Origin: Arthrobacter sp. H16F315
Lineage (GTDB): Bacteria; Actinomycetota; Actinomycetes; Actinomycetales; Micrococcaceae
DNA length: 64,000 nucleotides
Assembly (NCBI RefSeq): GCF_024124825.1
Contig: NZ_JAMXSS010000002.1
Span: 1,488,001-1,552,000 of the forward strand
Reading direction: 5' to 3'
Shown: positions 17,702 to 26,094 of the stretch, one piece after another
How the letters are laid out: the number at the start of each line of letters is the position of its first letter
Numbering within the stretch: position 1 is the stretch's first letter
Translations under genes and position numbers: made by a program
Notes under the pieces: generated by a model
Seen by the model: the letters and a program-made list of their open reading frames with translations, nothing else
Told to the model about the DNA's origin: nothing
Databases searched by the model: none

Positions 17702-19021
17702 ATGCAGATTTCCAGCCGTGATGCGGCACACATTCAGGGCAGTTTCCTGGTCCTGAAGAGCCCGGCCATTGGCGGCGTTCCCGCCCAGAGGCTTCCCGAC
17801 GTCGTGGAGACGGTGTCCGCGATGCTCGCTGACATTGAGGCCAACGGAATGGACGCCGTCCTTAAGTACGCTCGTCAACTCGACGGATGGCAGGGCTCCA
17901 ACCTTGAACTTAGCCAGGCCGCTCTGGCCAAAACCGGCGACGGGCTCTCCCCGGACCTGCGGGAGGCCCTGGTGGCCAGCGCAGAGCGGACCCGGCTATT
18001 TGCGGTGGAGCAGCGCGAACACCTCAGTGATTTTGAAACCGAGCTGCTTCCCGGCGTTTTCGTCGGCCAGAAGTACGTCCCCGTGGGGCGCGTTGGAGCG
18101 TATCTCCCCGCGGGAAGGTTCCCCATTCTGGCCAGTGCCTTTATGACGGTTGGGGTCGCCAAGGCGGCCGGCGTTCGCAACGTCGTGGCCTGCACCCCGC
18201 CTGCCGGACCCGACGGCGGGAACCCCGCCGTCCTCTATGCCGCCTATCTGGCCGGCGTGGACCGGGCCTTCGCCCTCGGGGGTGTGCAAGCCATGGCCGC
18301 CATGGCCTTCGGGCTCCTGGACGAACAGCCAGCGGACATACTTGTCGGTGCCGGCAATGCCTACGTCACCGAGGCCAAGCGGCAACTCTTCGGTCGAGTC
18401 GGTATTGACCTGCTGGCGGGCCCGTCGGAAGTCGCCGTGATCGCCGACGAAACCGCCGACGCAGAGCTGGTTGCCGCCGATCTCCTCGGCCAGGCCGAAC
18501 ATGGCCCGCAGTCACCGGCGTCCCTGGTCACCACCTCACGCGAGCTGGGCGAAGAGGTAATCCGGCAGATCGACAAACAACTGCGGACGCTGGCCACCCG
18601 CGACATCGCCGGGCCGGCCTGGCGGGACTACGGCACCGTCTACGTGGCTGAAGACCGGGCAACGGCGGTGGAGATTATGGACCTCCTGGCGCCGGAGCAC
18701 CTGGAAATCCAGACCGCCGACGACGCGTACTATCACGGGAACCTGCGCAACTACGGCTCCATCTTCCTGGGGCCGTGGTCCACCGTGGCCTACTCGGACA
18801 AGGGCTCGTCCGGCACAAACCACGTACTTCCCACCGGCGGCGGTGCCCGGTCATCAGCCGGGCTCTCCGTGGCACGCTTCCTCAAACCGCTCACTTTCCA
18901 GCGGGTCGAAAAAGACGCAACCCCGCGTCTGGCCAACTACGTCACAACGATTTCGGACGCCGAAGGCATGGCAGCCCACAAGGCCACCGCCACACTTCGC
19001 CTCGACCGCTTCATTCGATAG
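17702..19021 (+). CDS. hisD: Histidinol dehydrogenase family enzyme, probably catabolic
   Basis: The 439-residue protein keeps the full active site of HisD. The zinc ligands correspond to Gln264 and His267 (GQAEHG), Asp366 (YSDKG) and His426 (AAHKA). The catalytic pair is Glu332-His333 (PEHLEI), with His374 in GTNHVLPT. It oxidises a primary alcohol twice, with NAD, to a carboxylate. It is not in a his operon; it sits beside a LysR gene and a polar amino acid importer, so histidine synthesis is an unlikely role. Candidates are L-histidinol use, known in Arthrobacter histidinolovorans, or another polyol or amino alcohol (some HisD-like enzymes oxidise sulfopropanediol). The substrate is inference. 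Confidence 0.85.
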   Translation: MQISSRDAAHIQGSFLVLKSPAIGGVPAQRLPDVVETVSAMLADIEANGMDAVLKYARQLDGWQGSNLELSQAALAKTGDGLSPDLREALVASAERTRLFAVEQREHLSDFETELLPGVFVGQKYVPVGRVGAYLPAGRFPILASAFMTVGVAKAAGVRNVVACTPPAGPDGGNPAVLYAAYLAGVDRAFALGGVQAMAAMAFGLLDEQPADILVGAGNAYVTEAKRQLFGRVGIDLLAGPSEVAVIADETADAELVAADLLGQAEHGPQSPASLVTTSRELGEEVIRQIDKQLRTLATRDIAGPAWRDYGTVYVAEDRATAVEIMDLLAPEHLEIQTADDAYYHGNLRNYGSIFLGPWSTVAYSDKGSSGTNHVLPTGGGARSSAGLSVARFLKPLTFQRVEKDATPRLANYVTTISDAEGMAAHKATATLRLDRFIR

Positions 19022-19047
19022 ACAACAATCTCTAACAAAGGCCCGTC

Positions 19048-19860
19048 ATGATTAAGACAAAAACGCTCCGCACCCGATTCGCCGCCCTCGTGCCGATGGG
19101 TGTTGCAGTTGCCCTGGCCATGACCGCCTGCGGCTCAACAGGCGGCGCAAGCAGCGGGGGTGGCACCGACCAAAAGACCATCACCATCGCGACGTCCAAC
19201 GATGCGCCGTTCTCATTTACCGACCAGGCGAGCGGTGAGCTCAAAGGCATCGATGGGGACATGATCAATGCCATCGCCGAAGCCAAAGGCTGGAAGGTCA
19301 AGGTCTTTACCTCCGAGTTCGCTACGCTGATCGCTGCGCTCAATGCCAAGAAGGCGGACGTGATCGTCGACGCCATGTACATCACCGATGACCGCAAGAA
19401 ACAAATCAACTTCACCGATCCCTGGTACACCGAGGGTGAAGCCATGGTGGTCCCCTCCGATTCAACCCTTACCTCACGCGACGATGTAAAGGGCAAGGTC
19501 CTCGGCGCCCAGACCGGCACCGTATTCAAGGACCTGGTGGACAGCCTCGGTGGCAGCCAGGTCAAGCTTTTCGACTCGCAGGCAGCCCTGCTCGCCGCCG
19601 TGGAGAACAAGCAGGTTGATGCTGTTTTCACCGACAGTGCCGTGATCGGCTACAGCCTGGTCCAGAAGCCGAACCCGAAGCTGAAGCTCGTCTCCCCGTA
19701 CAAGCCGTTCTACCCGGGAATCATCGGCGCCGGCGTCCGCAAGGATGATACCCAGTTGCTGGCGGACCTGAATTCCGGACTGGCAGATCTCAAGAAGACC
19801 CCCAAGTACCTTGAGATCCTCAAGAAGTACGGCCTGGACGACTCGAACATGAGCAAATAA
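19048..19860 (+). CDS. Polar amino acid ABC transporter substrate-binding lipoprotein
   Basis: The 270-residue protein has a lipoprotein signal peptide with lipobox ALAMTAC (Cys about residue 28), then a family 3 solute-binding domain: SNDAPFSF, GIDGDMINAIAEAKGW and DAMYITDDRKKQINFTDPWY are diagnostic. It is tethered outside the membrane and hands ligand to the permease. It starts 26 bases after the hisD-like stop. The hairpin after it probably lets it be made in excess over the permease. The ligand is presumably the substrate of the neighbouring dehydrogenase. Confidence 0.93.
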   Translation: MIKTKTLRTRFAALVPMGVAVALAMTACGSTGGASSGGGTDQKTITIATSNDAPFSFTDQASGELKGIDGDMINAIAEAKGWKVKVFTSEFATLIAALNAKKADVIVDAMYITDDRKKQINFTDPWYTEGEAMVVPSDSTLTSRDDVKGKVLGAQTGTVFKDLVDSLGGSQVKLFDSQAALLAAVENKQVDAVFTDSAVIGYSLVQKPNPKLKLVSPYKPFYPGIIGAGVRKDDTQLLADLNSGLADLKKTPKYLEILKKYGLDDSNMSK

Positions 19861-19879
19861 CTTTCAGAATCACGCAGGG

Positions 19880-19909
19880 GCGGCGGGCATCCCCAAGACT
19901 GCCTGCCGC
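19880..19909 (+). terminator. Intercistronic hairpin, possible attenuator
   Basis: GCGGCGGGC (19880-19888) pairs with GCCTGCCGC (19901-19909) with one G-U pair and a 12-base loop. It lies between the binding-protein gene and the permease gene, where such hairpins commonly lower downstream expression or protect the upstream mRNA. Confidence 0.45.
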
Positions 19910-19939
19910 TCCTGGCCGACCCTCATTTAGGGATTCCTA

Positions 19940-20593
19940 GTGGACTTTATTAACAACACCTTCGCCGTGTTCCCAGCCCTCCTTCAGGCGGTTCCCGTTG
20001 TCATTCAACTGGCCCTCGGCGCCATGGTCCTGGCCCTCGTGCTCGGCCTGCTGGTGGCCCTGGCCCGCATTTCCTCGATCAAGATCCTTCGCGCTATCGC
20101 CACCGTCTACCTCGAGGTCATCCGCGGCACTCCGCTGCTGGTCCAGCTGGTCTACATCTTCTTTGTGCTCCCCAGCATCGGCGTCAGCATTGAGCCCGTG
20201 CCGGCCGGCATCCTCGGACTTGGGCTGAACTACGCTGCCTACCTGTCCGAGGTCTTCCGGTCCGCGATCCTGTCCGTGGAGCACGGCCAGACCGAGGCTG
20301 CGCTTTCCCTTGGGTACACCCCCAGCAAAACGCTGTGGAAGGTGGTTATTCCCCAGTCTTTCGTGGTCTCCATGGGGCCGATCGGCAACTACTTCATCGC
20401 CATGATCAAGGACACGGCACTGACCTCGGTGATTGCAGTGACCGAGATCCTGAAGACGGCCAACATCCTCAACAGCCAGACCTTCCAGACCACGGCCATC
20501 TACACCGCCGCGGCCATACTTTATCTGATTATCAGCCTTCCACTCTCGCGCGTTGTGGTAGTGCTTGAACGAAAGGCACGGGCCAATGGCTGA
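19940..20593 (+). CDS. Polar amino acid ABC transporter permease
   Basis: The 217-residue membrane protein starts at GTG and has about five membrane segments. It carries the HisMQ-type signature [14 protein letters not shown] near the N-terminus and the EAA loop [21 protein letters not shown] that docks to the ATPase. As a single permease it would form a homodimer. It overlaps the ATPase gene by 8 bases. It belongs to the transporter encoded with the hisD-like gene. Confidence 0.95.
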   Translation: MDFINNTFAVFPALLQAVPVVIQLALGAMVLALVLGLLVALARISSIKILRAIATVYLEVIRGTPLLVQLVYIFFVLPSIGVSIEPVPAGILGLGLNYAAYLSEVFRSAILSVEHGQTEAALSLGYTPSKTLWKVVIPQSFVVSMGPIGNYFIAMIKDTALTSVIAVTEILKTANILNSQTFQTTAIYTAAAILYLIISLPLSRVVVVLERKARANG

Positions 20594-21422
20594 CGAGACC
20601 ATTATTGATGTCCGGGACGTCCACAAGACCTTCGTCTCGGAGACCAAGCCGAACCTGTGGCAGCGGCTCAGGGGCACGCCCCACGTGCAGAAAAGGGTCG
20701 AAGTGCTCAAGGGCGTGGATCTCGTGGTTCACCGCGGCGAGACGATCGCCATCCTGGGGTCAAGTGGATCCGGCAAAAGTACCTTGCTGCGCTGCATGAA
20801 TAAGCTCGAGACGATTGATGCCGGCCGTATCTACGTCAATGGACACCTGATCGGCTACGACGAACGCAACGGGGAACTGGTCGCCGAAAAAGCATCCATC
20901 ACGGCCCAAAAACGGACCGACATTGGCTTCGTATTCCAGCATTTCAACCTGTTCCTGAACAAGACGGCCTTGGGAAATGTTATGGCGCCCCTCCGGGACG
21001 TCAAGAAGCTCTCAGCGGTCGAGGCCCGGGCGATCGCTGTCCCCAACCTGGAAATGGTGGGTCTGGGCGAGAAGATGGACAACTATCCCAGCAAGCTTTC
21101 AGGCGGCCAGAAGCAGCGGGTTGCGATTGCCCGTGCCCTCGCCATGGATCCCGCCGTGATGCTCTTCGATGAGCCGACCTCGGCGCTGGATCCCGAGCTG
21201 GTGGGGGAGGTCCTCGCTGTCATCAAGAAGATCGCCCAGCAGGGAACCACCATGGTGATCGTGACCCACGAGATGCAATTCGCCCGGGACATTGCGGACC
21301 GAATTGTCGTGATGGACCAGGGCGTCATCGTGGAGGAGGGGCCGCCGGCCCGTATTTTCACTGCCCCGCAACATCCGAAAACCCGGGCGCTCCTGAGCCG
21401 CTCGGGCATCCTGCCAGCGTAG
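20586..21422 (+). CDS. Polar amino acid ABC transporter ATP-binding protein
   Basis: ATG 20586 is chosen because the domain starts at once ([12 protein letters not shown]); an in-frame ATG 21 bases earlier would lengthen the overlap with the permease. The 278-residue protein has Walker [10 protein letters not shown], signature [15 protein letters not shown] and Walker [13 protein letters not shown]. An insert of about 16 residues after the first strand ([18 protein letters not shown]) is longer than in typical GlnQ proteins. It powers uptake with the two preceding genes. Confidence 0.95.
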   Translation: MADETIIDVRDVHKTFVSETKPNLWQRLRGTPHVQKRVEVLKGVDLVVHRGETIAILGSSGSGKSTLLRCMNKLETIDAGRIYVNGHLIGYDERNGELVAEKASITAQKRTDIGFVFQHFNLFLNKTALGNVMAPLRDVKKLSAVEARAIAVPNLEMVGLGEKMDNYPSKLSGGQKQRVAIARALAMDPAVMLFDEPTSALDPELVGEVLAVIKKIAQQGTTMVIVTHEMQFARDIADRIVVMDQGVIVEEGPPARIFTAPQHPKTRALLSRSGILPA

Positions 21423-21428
21423 GCACTG

Positions 21429-21497
21429 CCCGCAGCGGGGCAGGCGAACACCCGGGAGCGGGTACGTTTCCCGGGCATCCGCCTGCCCAGCTGCGGG
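21429..21497 (+). terminator. Nested two-tier hairpin terminator
   Basis: An 18-bp outer stem (21429-21446 with 21480-21497, one mismatch) encloses an inner hairpin CCCGGGA (21451-21457) / TCCCGGG (21469-21475). It follows the transporter ATPase stop by 6 bases and separates this operon from the metallo-beta-lactamase gene. Confidence 0.7.
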
Positions 21498-21598
21498 ACA
21501 GGGCTTTCATTCCCGGGCCCCGTTCAGGCTCCGTGGGTAGAATCGGGGGCAGAACATCGCACCAACGACGCCGGAACACCGCGGAATACGGAGATTTA

Positions 21599-22414
21599 AT
21601 GTCACGATGGCTCGAGGCTGGCCCGGACAACTACGTCCTGACCACCCAAGGTTCCCTGCTCAACACAGGCCTGGTGGTCGGCTCCGAACGAGCCCTGGTG
21701 ATCGACACCGGCAGCGGACCCCGGCAGGGACGCGAGATCCTTGACGCCGTGCGGGAAAAGACGCAGTTGCCGCTTGTTGTTGTCAACACGCACGCCCATC
21801 ACGACCACTTCTTCGGCAACGCAGTGTTCGCCGAAGCTGGCGCGACAGAGTTCTGGGCGCATGAGAACTGTGCTGCGGAAATCGCGGAGAACGGCGGCAG
21901 CCAGCGCCGCGCGGTTATTGCCGGCGAGCCGGAAATGGCTGCCGGCGAGGGCGGCAACACCGAAATCGTCGTTCCCAACGCCATCGTTAAGGATCAGCCG
22001 GTCCTGCTGGACCTCGGCGGCCAAAGCGTTACGTTCTTCTACCTCGGGTGCGGTCATACGGACGGCGACCTGCTGGTGGGAACGGCCACCACACTTTACG
22101 CCGGTGACCTTGTGGAGCACGGCTCGCAGCCTTCTTTTGAGGATTCCTACCCGGAGGAATGGGCCGACGCCCTCCGCCATCTCTCGGCGCTGCGCCACCG
22201 CTATGAGTTCCTGATCCCTGGCCACGGCGAGCCGTGCAGCGACCAGTTCGTCAAGACCATGGCCAACACCATGACCACGGCGGTGCGGCAGGCCACCCAG
22301 GCGACCCGGGAGACGCCGGACGACGCCACCAAGGCCATCCCCATCCTGCCCTACGGGCCGGTGCAGTCCCGCTGGTTCATCAGGCGCCTGCAGGAGACCC
22401 GGGCGCGCCGCTGA
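21599..22414 (+). CDS. Metallo-beta-lactamase-fold hydrolase
   Basis: The 271-residue protein starts at ATG 21599, with GGAG 5 bases upstream. It has the zinc motif THAHHDHFFGN (H-x-H-x-D-H), then GCGHTDGDLLVG and GHGEP, the usual later metal ligands. The fold covers many hydrolases (lactonases, glyoxalase II-like thioesterases and others) and the substrate cannot be read from motifs. A terminator separates it from the transporter operon, so membership in that system is uncertain. A TAGAAT box lies at 21538-21543. Confidence 0.88.
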   Translation: MSRWLEAGPDNYVLTTQGSLLNTGLVVGSERALVIDTGSGPRQGREILDAVREKTQLPLVVVNTHAHHDHFFGNAVFAEAGATEFWAHENCAAEIAENGGSQRRAVIAGEPEMAAGEGGNTEIVVPNAIVKDQPVLLDLGGQSVTFFYLGCGHTDGDLLVGTATTLYAGDLVEHGSQPSFEDSYPEEWADALRHLSALRHRYEFLIPGHGEPCSDQFVKTMANTMTTAVRQATQATRETPDDATKAIPILPYGPVQSRWFIRRLQETRARR

Positions 22415-22471
22415 GCCTGCTGCCCGGGCCGCTATTGGCAGGGGCACCCGGGACAGCGCCTAGAATTGGGG

Positions 22472-22485
22472 TTGAACCAATTCAA
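22472..22485. promoter_or_regulatory. Short palindrome upstream of the MinD/ParA-like gene
   Basis: TTGAA (22472-22476) and TTCAA (22481-22485) flank CCAA. It lies 8 bases after a TAGAAT box (22461-22466), where a repressor could block transcription. No regulator is known. Confidence 0.25.
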
Positions 22486-22531
22486 ACGAGCACCGCAGCG
22501 GTCTGCGCTGTGAGTCCCAGGGGGGACCAAT

Positions 22532-23944
22532 ATGCCCGATCCGGTGGACAACAACACAGCCAAGGCCGGCGCGCAGGTAGAACAACCCGAACTTCGTCGC
22601 CGGCGTGACCGCCGCCGCGGCGGGGACTCCGACGCCCGGACAGGAACCATGCCAATCACCACCTCTGACCCCGTCGAGAGCGAAGCGGCCCGTCCGCTGC
22701 GCCGTAATTCCTGGGCTGAGGCCGCGGAAGCGGCCGACGAACGACAAGCCGCCACGGTTGCCGTTCCCGTCATCCGGGAGGTCCCCTCCGCGCCCGAGCC
22801 GCCAGCAGTCCCGCCGGCGTCGGCCGCCTCGGATACCAACCCGTCGGCAGATCCGGACGGCGAGGCGTTGGAAGACTCGGCGTCCGAGCCGCGCTCCTTC
22901 CCCTCGTCGCGCCGGTCGGCGTTTCCGGCGGCGCCGGAAGGTGCCCCTGCCGTGCCGGCCCTCCCCAGCCGGGCCACTCGCTCTGCCAGCCGGGCCGCCG
23001 CCCTGAGCGCGCCTGCCCCCGATTTCATTAGCTCCCCGGGGCTCTTTGTCCGCGAGCAGAAGCCACGCCCGGTCGGCGGACTCCGCGGTGCCCTCTACGC
23101 CCTGACCGGCGGCGGCGTGAACCTGGGTCCGAGCGCACGCCAGCGCGAAGAAGACGAGCTGGCGAGGCGCATCTCCCGGCAGCTCCAGGGCAGTTACAAC
23201 ACGGCCGTCCTGAGCCTTAAGGGCGGCATCGGTAAGACCTCCACGACCGTCGGCGTCGGGCTGACCCTGGCTGAGTTCCGCGGCGACCCGCCGTGTGCCA
23301 TCGACGCCAACCCTGACTCCGGGGACCTCGTGGAGCGCGCCCTCGGCGAGGGCATCTATCAGCAGCAGAGCCCGCGAACCATCACAGACCTGCTGAAGAA
23401 CATCGAATCCATTGATTCCCTCACGGCCCTGGCCCGGTACATGCATCATGCGGGCCGGTTGCACCTGATAGCCGGTGAACAGGACCCCGAGGTTTCCGAC
23501 TCCCTGACCGCCGAGGAATACCTGCAGATCCGCAAACTCATCTCCGGGTACTACTCGGTGGCCCTGACCGACTGCGGAACCGGCGTCACGCACAACGCCA
23601 TGAGCGGGATCCTGCAGTCGGCGGACAACCTGATCATCGCGGCAGGCTACGCCGTCAGCGGCGCCAAGCGCGCACGCAGCACCCTGCACTGGCTCGCCGA
23701 CCACGGCTACGAAGAACTGGCCCGCAACGCCATCGTGGTCATCACGGACAAGGACGAGGTCTCCTCCCGGGTAGACAAGGACGCGATCGAGGACCACCTG
23801 TCCGGCATTTGCCGCCAGCTGATCGCCGTGCCGCATGATCGCGGTGTGGCCGACGGCGACCTCGTCACCCTCGATGTGCTCCGCCCGGAAACCCGACGCG
23901 CTTACCGTGAAATCGCTGCGGCAATCGTGGACGGCTACCTCTAG
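22532..23944 (+). CDS. MinD/ParA-like P-loop ATPase with long disordered N-terminus
   Basis: The 470-residue protein has about 160 residues of Pro/Ala/Ser/Arg-rich, likely disordered sequence, a short basic region, then a MinD/ParA-type domain. The deviant Walker A is KGGIGKTS (from residue 230), with CAIDANPDSGD as the A' region and ALTDCGTGV as Walker B. Similar proteins occur near type VII secretion systems in actinobacteria (EspI-like) and among chromosome or polar-positioning ATPases. No partner gene is adjacent. The start ATG follows GGGGGACC. Its role is unknown. Confidence 0.8.
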   Translation: MPDPVDNNTAKAGAQVEQPELRRRRDRRRGGDSDARTGTMPITTSDPVESEAARPLRRNSWAEAAEAADERQAATVAVPVIREVPSAPEPPAVPPASAASDTNPSADPDGEALEDSASEPRSFPSSRRSAFPAAPEGAPAVPALPSRATRSASRAAALSAPAPDFISSPGLFVREQKPRPVGGLRGALYALTGGGVNLGPSARQREEDELARRISRQLQGSYNTAVLSLKGGIGKTSTTVGVGLTLAEFRGDPPCAIDANPDSGDLVERALGEGIYQQQSPRTITDLLKNIESIDSLTALARYMHHAGRLHLIAGEQDPEVSDSLTAEEYLQIRKLISGYYSVALTDCGTGVTHNAMSGILQSADNLIIAAGYAVSGAKRARSTLHWLADHGYEELARNAIVVITDKDEVSSRVDKDAIEDHLSGICRQLIAVPHDRGVADGDLVTLDVLRPETRRAYREIAAAIVDGYL

Positions 23945-23969
23945 GCTTTGGACGGCGGGGCCAGCTAAG

Positions 23970-23998
23970 TTGTTTCGCCCCGGGGACCGGCTTAGATT
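23970..23998 (+). promoter_or_regulatory. Promoter of the GAF-ANTAR gene
   Basis: TTGTTT (23970-23975) and TAGATT (23993-23998) are 17 bases apart. The -10 box ends 5 bases before the ATG, consistent with a leaderless transcript. Confidence 0.45.
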
Positions 23999-24003
23999 GA
24001 GGC

Positions 24004-24738
24004 ATGACTAACAACGTCGGGGACGAAGCCGCCCTGCAGCTGCAGGACCTTCTGATGGGAACGGAGAACGTCGAGGATTTCCTCGGCCGCCTCGCGGAAT
24101 TCTCGGCGGCCACACTCAGCCACGCCGCAGGCGCCGGGATCGAATGCGGCGTGACACTGCAGCGCCGGAAGAAGACCATGACGGTGGCGGGGAGCAGCCC
24201 CCGGGCGGTGGTCCTGGACCGGATCGAACAAAGCATGGGCGACGGCCCGTGCATCGAAGCCCTGCGGACACGCTCCGTGACCCTGCTGGCCGACGTCGCC
24301 ACCGATCCGCGGTGGCCCGGCTACCAGCTGGAGCTCGCGGCGCAAGGCTGCCGCAGTGTCCTGGGGGTGCCCCTGGAAATCGGCGAGGATGCGGCTGCCG
24401 CCCTGAACTTCTTCGGCTCAAGTACCGGGCTTTTTACGGCGGAAATTATTGCCGAAGCGTCCGGCTTCGCCGACCTCGCCGGCCGATCCCTCCGCTTGGC
24501 TGTCCGGATCGGCACGGCGCAGTCCCGGGCCGAGGACCTCAAAGCCGCCATGGAGCACCGCACCTCCATCGATCTCGCCTGCGGCGTGGTGATGGCCCAG
24601 AGCCGCTGTTCCCAGGAGGAAGCGATGGGCATCCTGACCAAGGTTTCCAGCAACCGGAACCAGAAGCTCCGCGACGTCGCGGCCGAGGTGCTCCGGAACA
24701 TCACCGGAGCTGAAGTCCGAACCCACTTCGAGGCCTGA
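24004..24738 (+). CDS. GAF and ANTAR domain antiterminator-type regulator
   Basis: The 244-residue protein has a GAF sensor domain (about residues 20-160; DGPCIEALRTRSVTLLADV is typical) and a C-terminal ANTAR domain (about 175-235) with HRTSIDLACGVVMAQSRCSQ and EEAMGILTKVS. ANTAR domains bind paired hexaloop hairpins in RNA to prevent transcription termination. GAF-ANTAR proteins are common in actinobacteria. The sensed signal and the RNA target are unknown. It sits between an orphan ATPase and an MFS transporter. Confidence 0.92.
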   Translation: MTNNVGDEAALQLQDLLMGTENVEDFLGRLAEFSAATLSHAAGAGIECGVTLQRRKKTMTVAGSSPRAVVLDRIEQSMGDGPCIEALRTRSVTLLADVATDPRWPGYQLELAAQGCRSVLGVPLEIGEDAAAALNFFGSSTGLFTAEIIAEASGFADLAGRSLRLAVRIGTAQSRAEDLKAAMEHRTSIDLACGVVMAQSRCSQEEAMGILTKVSSNRNQKLRDVAAEVLRNITGAEVRTHFEA

Positions 24739-24774
24739 GCTGCCAGGACCGCAGCCAGTCCTAGGATGAAGGGG

Positions 24775-25983
24775 ATGACCACGCATACCGCCCCCTTCAG
24801 TCTCCGCAGCATCGCCGTCCCGGCCTTCGGCCCGGCCCTGCTGTTCAGCATCGGCGAGGGAGCGATCCTGCCCGTTGTGGCGCTGTCGGCCCGCGACCTC
24901 GGTGCTTCGGTGGCCGTCGCCGCCTTGGTGGTCACCCTGATCGGCCTCGGCTCTTGGTTCTTCAACCTCCCCGCCTCGCTCATCACCCTGAAGTTCGGCG
25001 AACGCTGGGCCATTGTCGGCGCCGCGGCCGCGGCCGCCGTCGCCCTTGCCGCCGCGGCACTGGCTCCCCGGGTGCCCGAGGGGCTCTGGTTGCTCGCTGG
25101 TGCGATGCTCGTCGTTGGTATGGCGGCGAGCGTCTTCGCCCTGGCCCGGCAGAAGTACCTGACCGAGGCGGTACCGGTGCTGCTCAGGGCGCGTGCCCTG
25201 TCCACGCTGGGCGGCGTCAACCGGGTTGGCATCTTCATCGGCCCCTTCATCGGCGCTGCAGTGATGCAGTTCGCCGGCATCACCGGCGCCTACTGGGTCG
25301 GCGTTGTGGCGATGGCCGCGGCCGCGGCCCTGTCGGTGACCATCCCGGACCTTGTGGCTACGCCGGCGGTGGACGGCGTCCCCGTCCGGCAGGCGACGCT
25401 GCGCAGTGTGGCCGTCTCCCACGCCGGGGTCTTCCTGACCGTCGGCATGGGCGTGCTGCTGCTCAGTGCGCTGCGGGCGTCCCGGCAGGTGGTGATCCCG
25501 CTCTGGGCCGAGCACCTCGGGATGGACGCGACCCAGGCGTCGCTGATCTACGGACTCTCCGGTGCCATCGACATGCTGGTCTTCTACCCGGCGGGCAAAC
25601 TCATGGACCGCAAGGGACGGCAGTGGGTGGCTGTTCCCTCTACCCTCATCATGGGCGCCGCCATGCTGCTGATCCCGCTTAGCTCCGGCTTTGTGGGGCT
25701 GCTGCTCGCGGCGCTGCTGATCGGTTTTGGCAACGGGATCAGTTCGGGCCTGAACATGACGCTGGGGGCGGACTTCTCACCGGACAACGGCCGCGGACAG
25801 TTCCTGGGCATCTGGCGGTTTATGGCCGACGCCGGCGCCACCGGCGGACCGGTGCTGCTCTCAGGCGTCACCGCGCTGGCCTCGCTCGGTGCCGGGGTAG
25901 CCGCCACCGGAGTGCTTGGCTTCGCGGCGGCCGCGGTCTTCGCCATTACCATCCCCCGGCTCAAGCACCGGCGCAACTACTGA
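24775..25983 (+). CDS. MFS transporter
   Basis: The 402-residue membrane protein has about 12 hydrophobic segments and MFS loops such as KLMDRKGRQW (a version of the G-x-L-x-D-R-x-G-R motif after segment 8). ATG 24775 is preferred over the in-frame ATG 24766, because a TAGGAT box (24762-24767) ends 7 bases before it and overlaps the earlier codon. The substrate is unknown; export of drugs or metabolites is typical. It ends 27 bases before the second 64-bp palindrome. Confidence 0.88.
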   Translation: MTTHTAPFSLRSIAVPAFGPALLFSIGEGAILPVVALSARDLGASVAVAALVVTLIGLGSWFFNLPASLITLKFGERWAIVGAAAAAAVALAAAALAPRVPEGLWLLAGAMLVVGMAASVFALARQKYLTEAVPVLLRARALSTLGGVNRVGIFIGPFIGAAVMQFAGITGAYWVGVVAMAAAAALSVTIPDLVATPAVDGVPVRQATLRSVAVSHAGVFLTVGMGVLLLSALRASRQVVIPLWAEHLGMDATQASLIYGLSGAIDMLVFYPAGKLMDRKGRQWVAVPSTLIMGAAMLLIPLSSGFVGLLLAALLIGFGNGISSGLNMTLGADFSPDNGRGQFLGIWRFMADAGATGGPVLLSGVTALASLGAGVAATGVLGFAAAAVFAITIPRLKHRRNY

Positions 25984-26010
25984 AGCTACTGGCACCCGCG
26001 GCGCCGGAGC

Positions 26011-26074
26011 CCAACTAGCTCGCAGCAAAGGTCGTTTTCAGCGCTCAAAACGACCTTTGCTGCGAGCCAGTTGG
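26011..26074. repeat. 64-bp palindromic intergenic repeat, copy 2
   Basis: Outer arms CCAACTAGCTCGCAG and CTGCGAGCCAGTTGG pair with one mismatch. Inner arms CAAAGGTCGTTTT and AAAACGACCTTTG pair perfectly, so nearly the whole element folds into one hairpin. It lies between the convergent MFS and PAP2 genes and probably also terminates both. It has the same length and layout as copies 1 and 3. Confidence 0.88.
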
Positions 26075-26094
26075 GGTGCACATGTCGCGGGACC

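Noticed and set aside
17702..19021. Ordinary biosynthetic hisD of a histidine operon
   Set aside because: No hisC, hisB, hisH or hisA follows; an ABC importer and divergent LysR gene surround it instead.
21599..22414. Metallo-beta-lactamase-fold gene as part of the hisD-transporter operon
   Set aside because: A strong nested terminator and a 176-base gap lie between them. It may be related but the sequence does not support one transcript.
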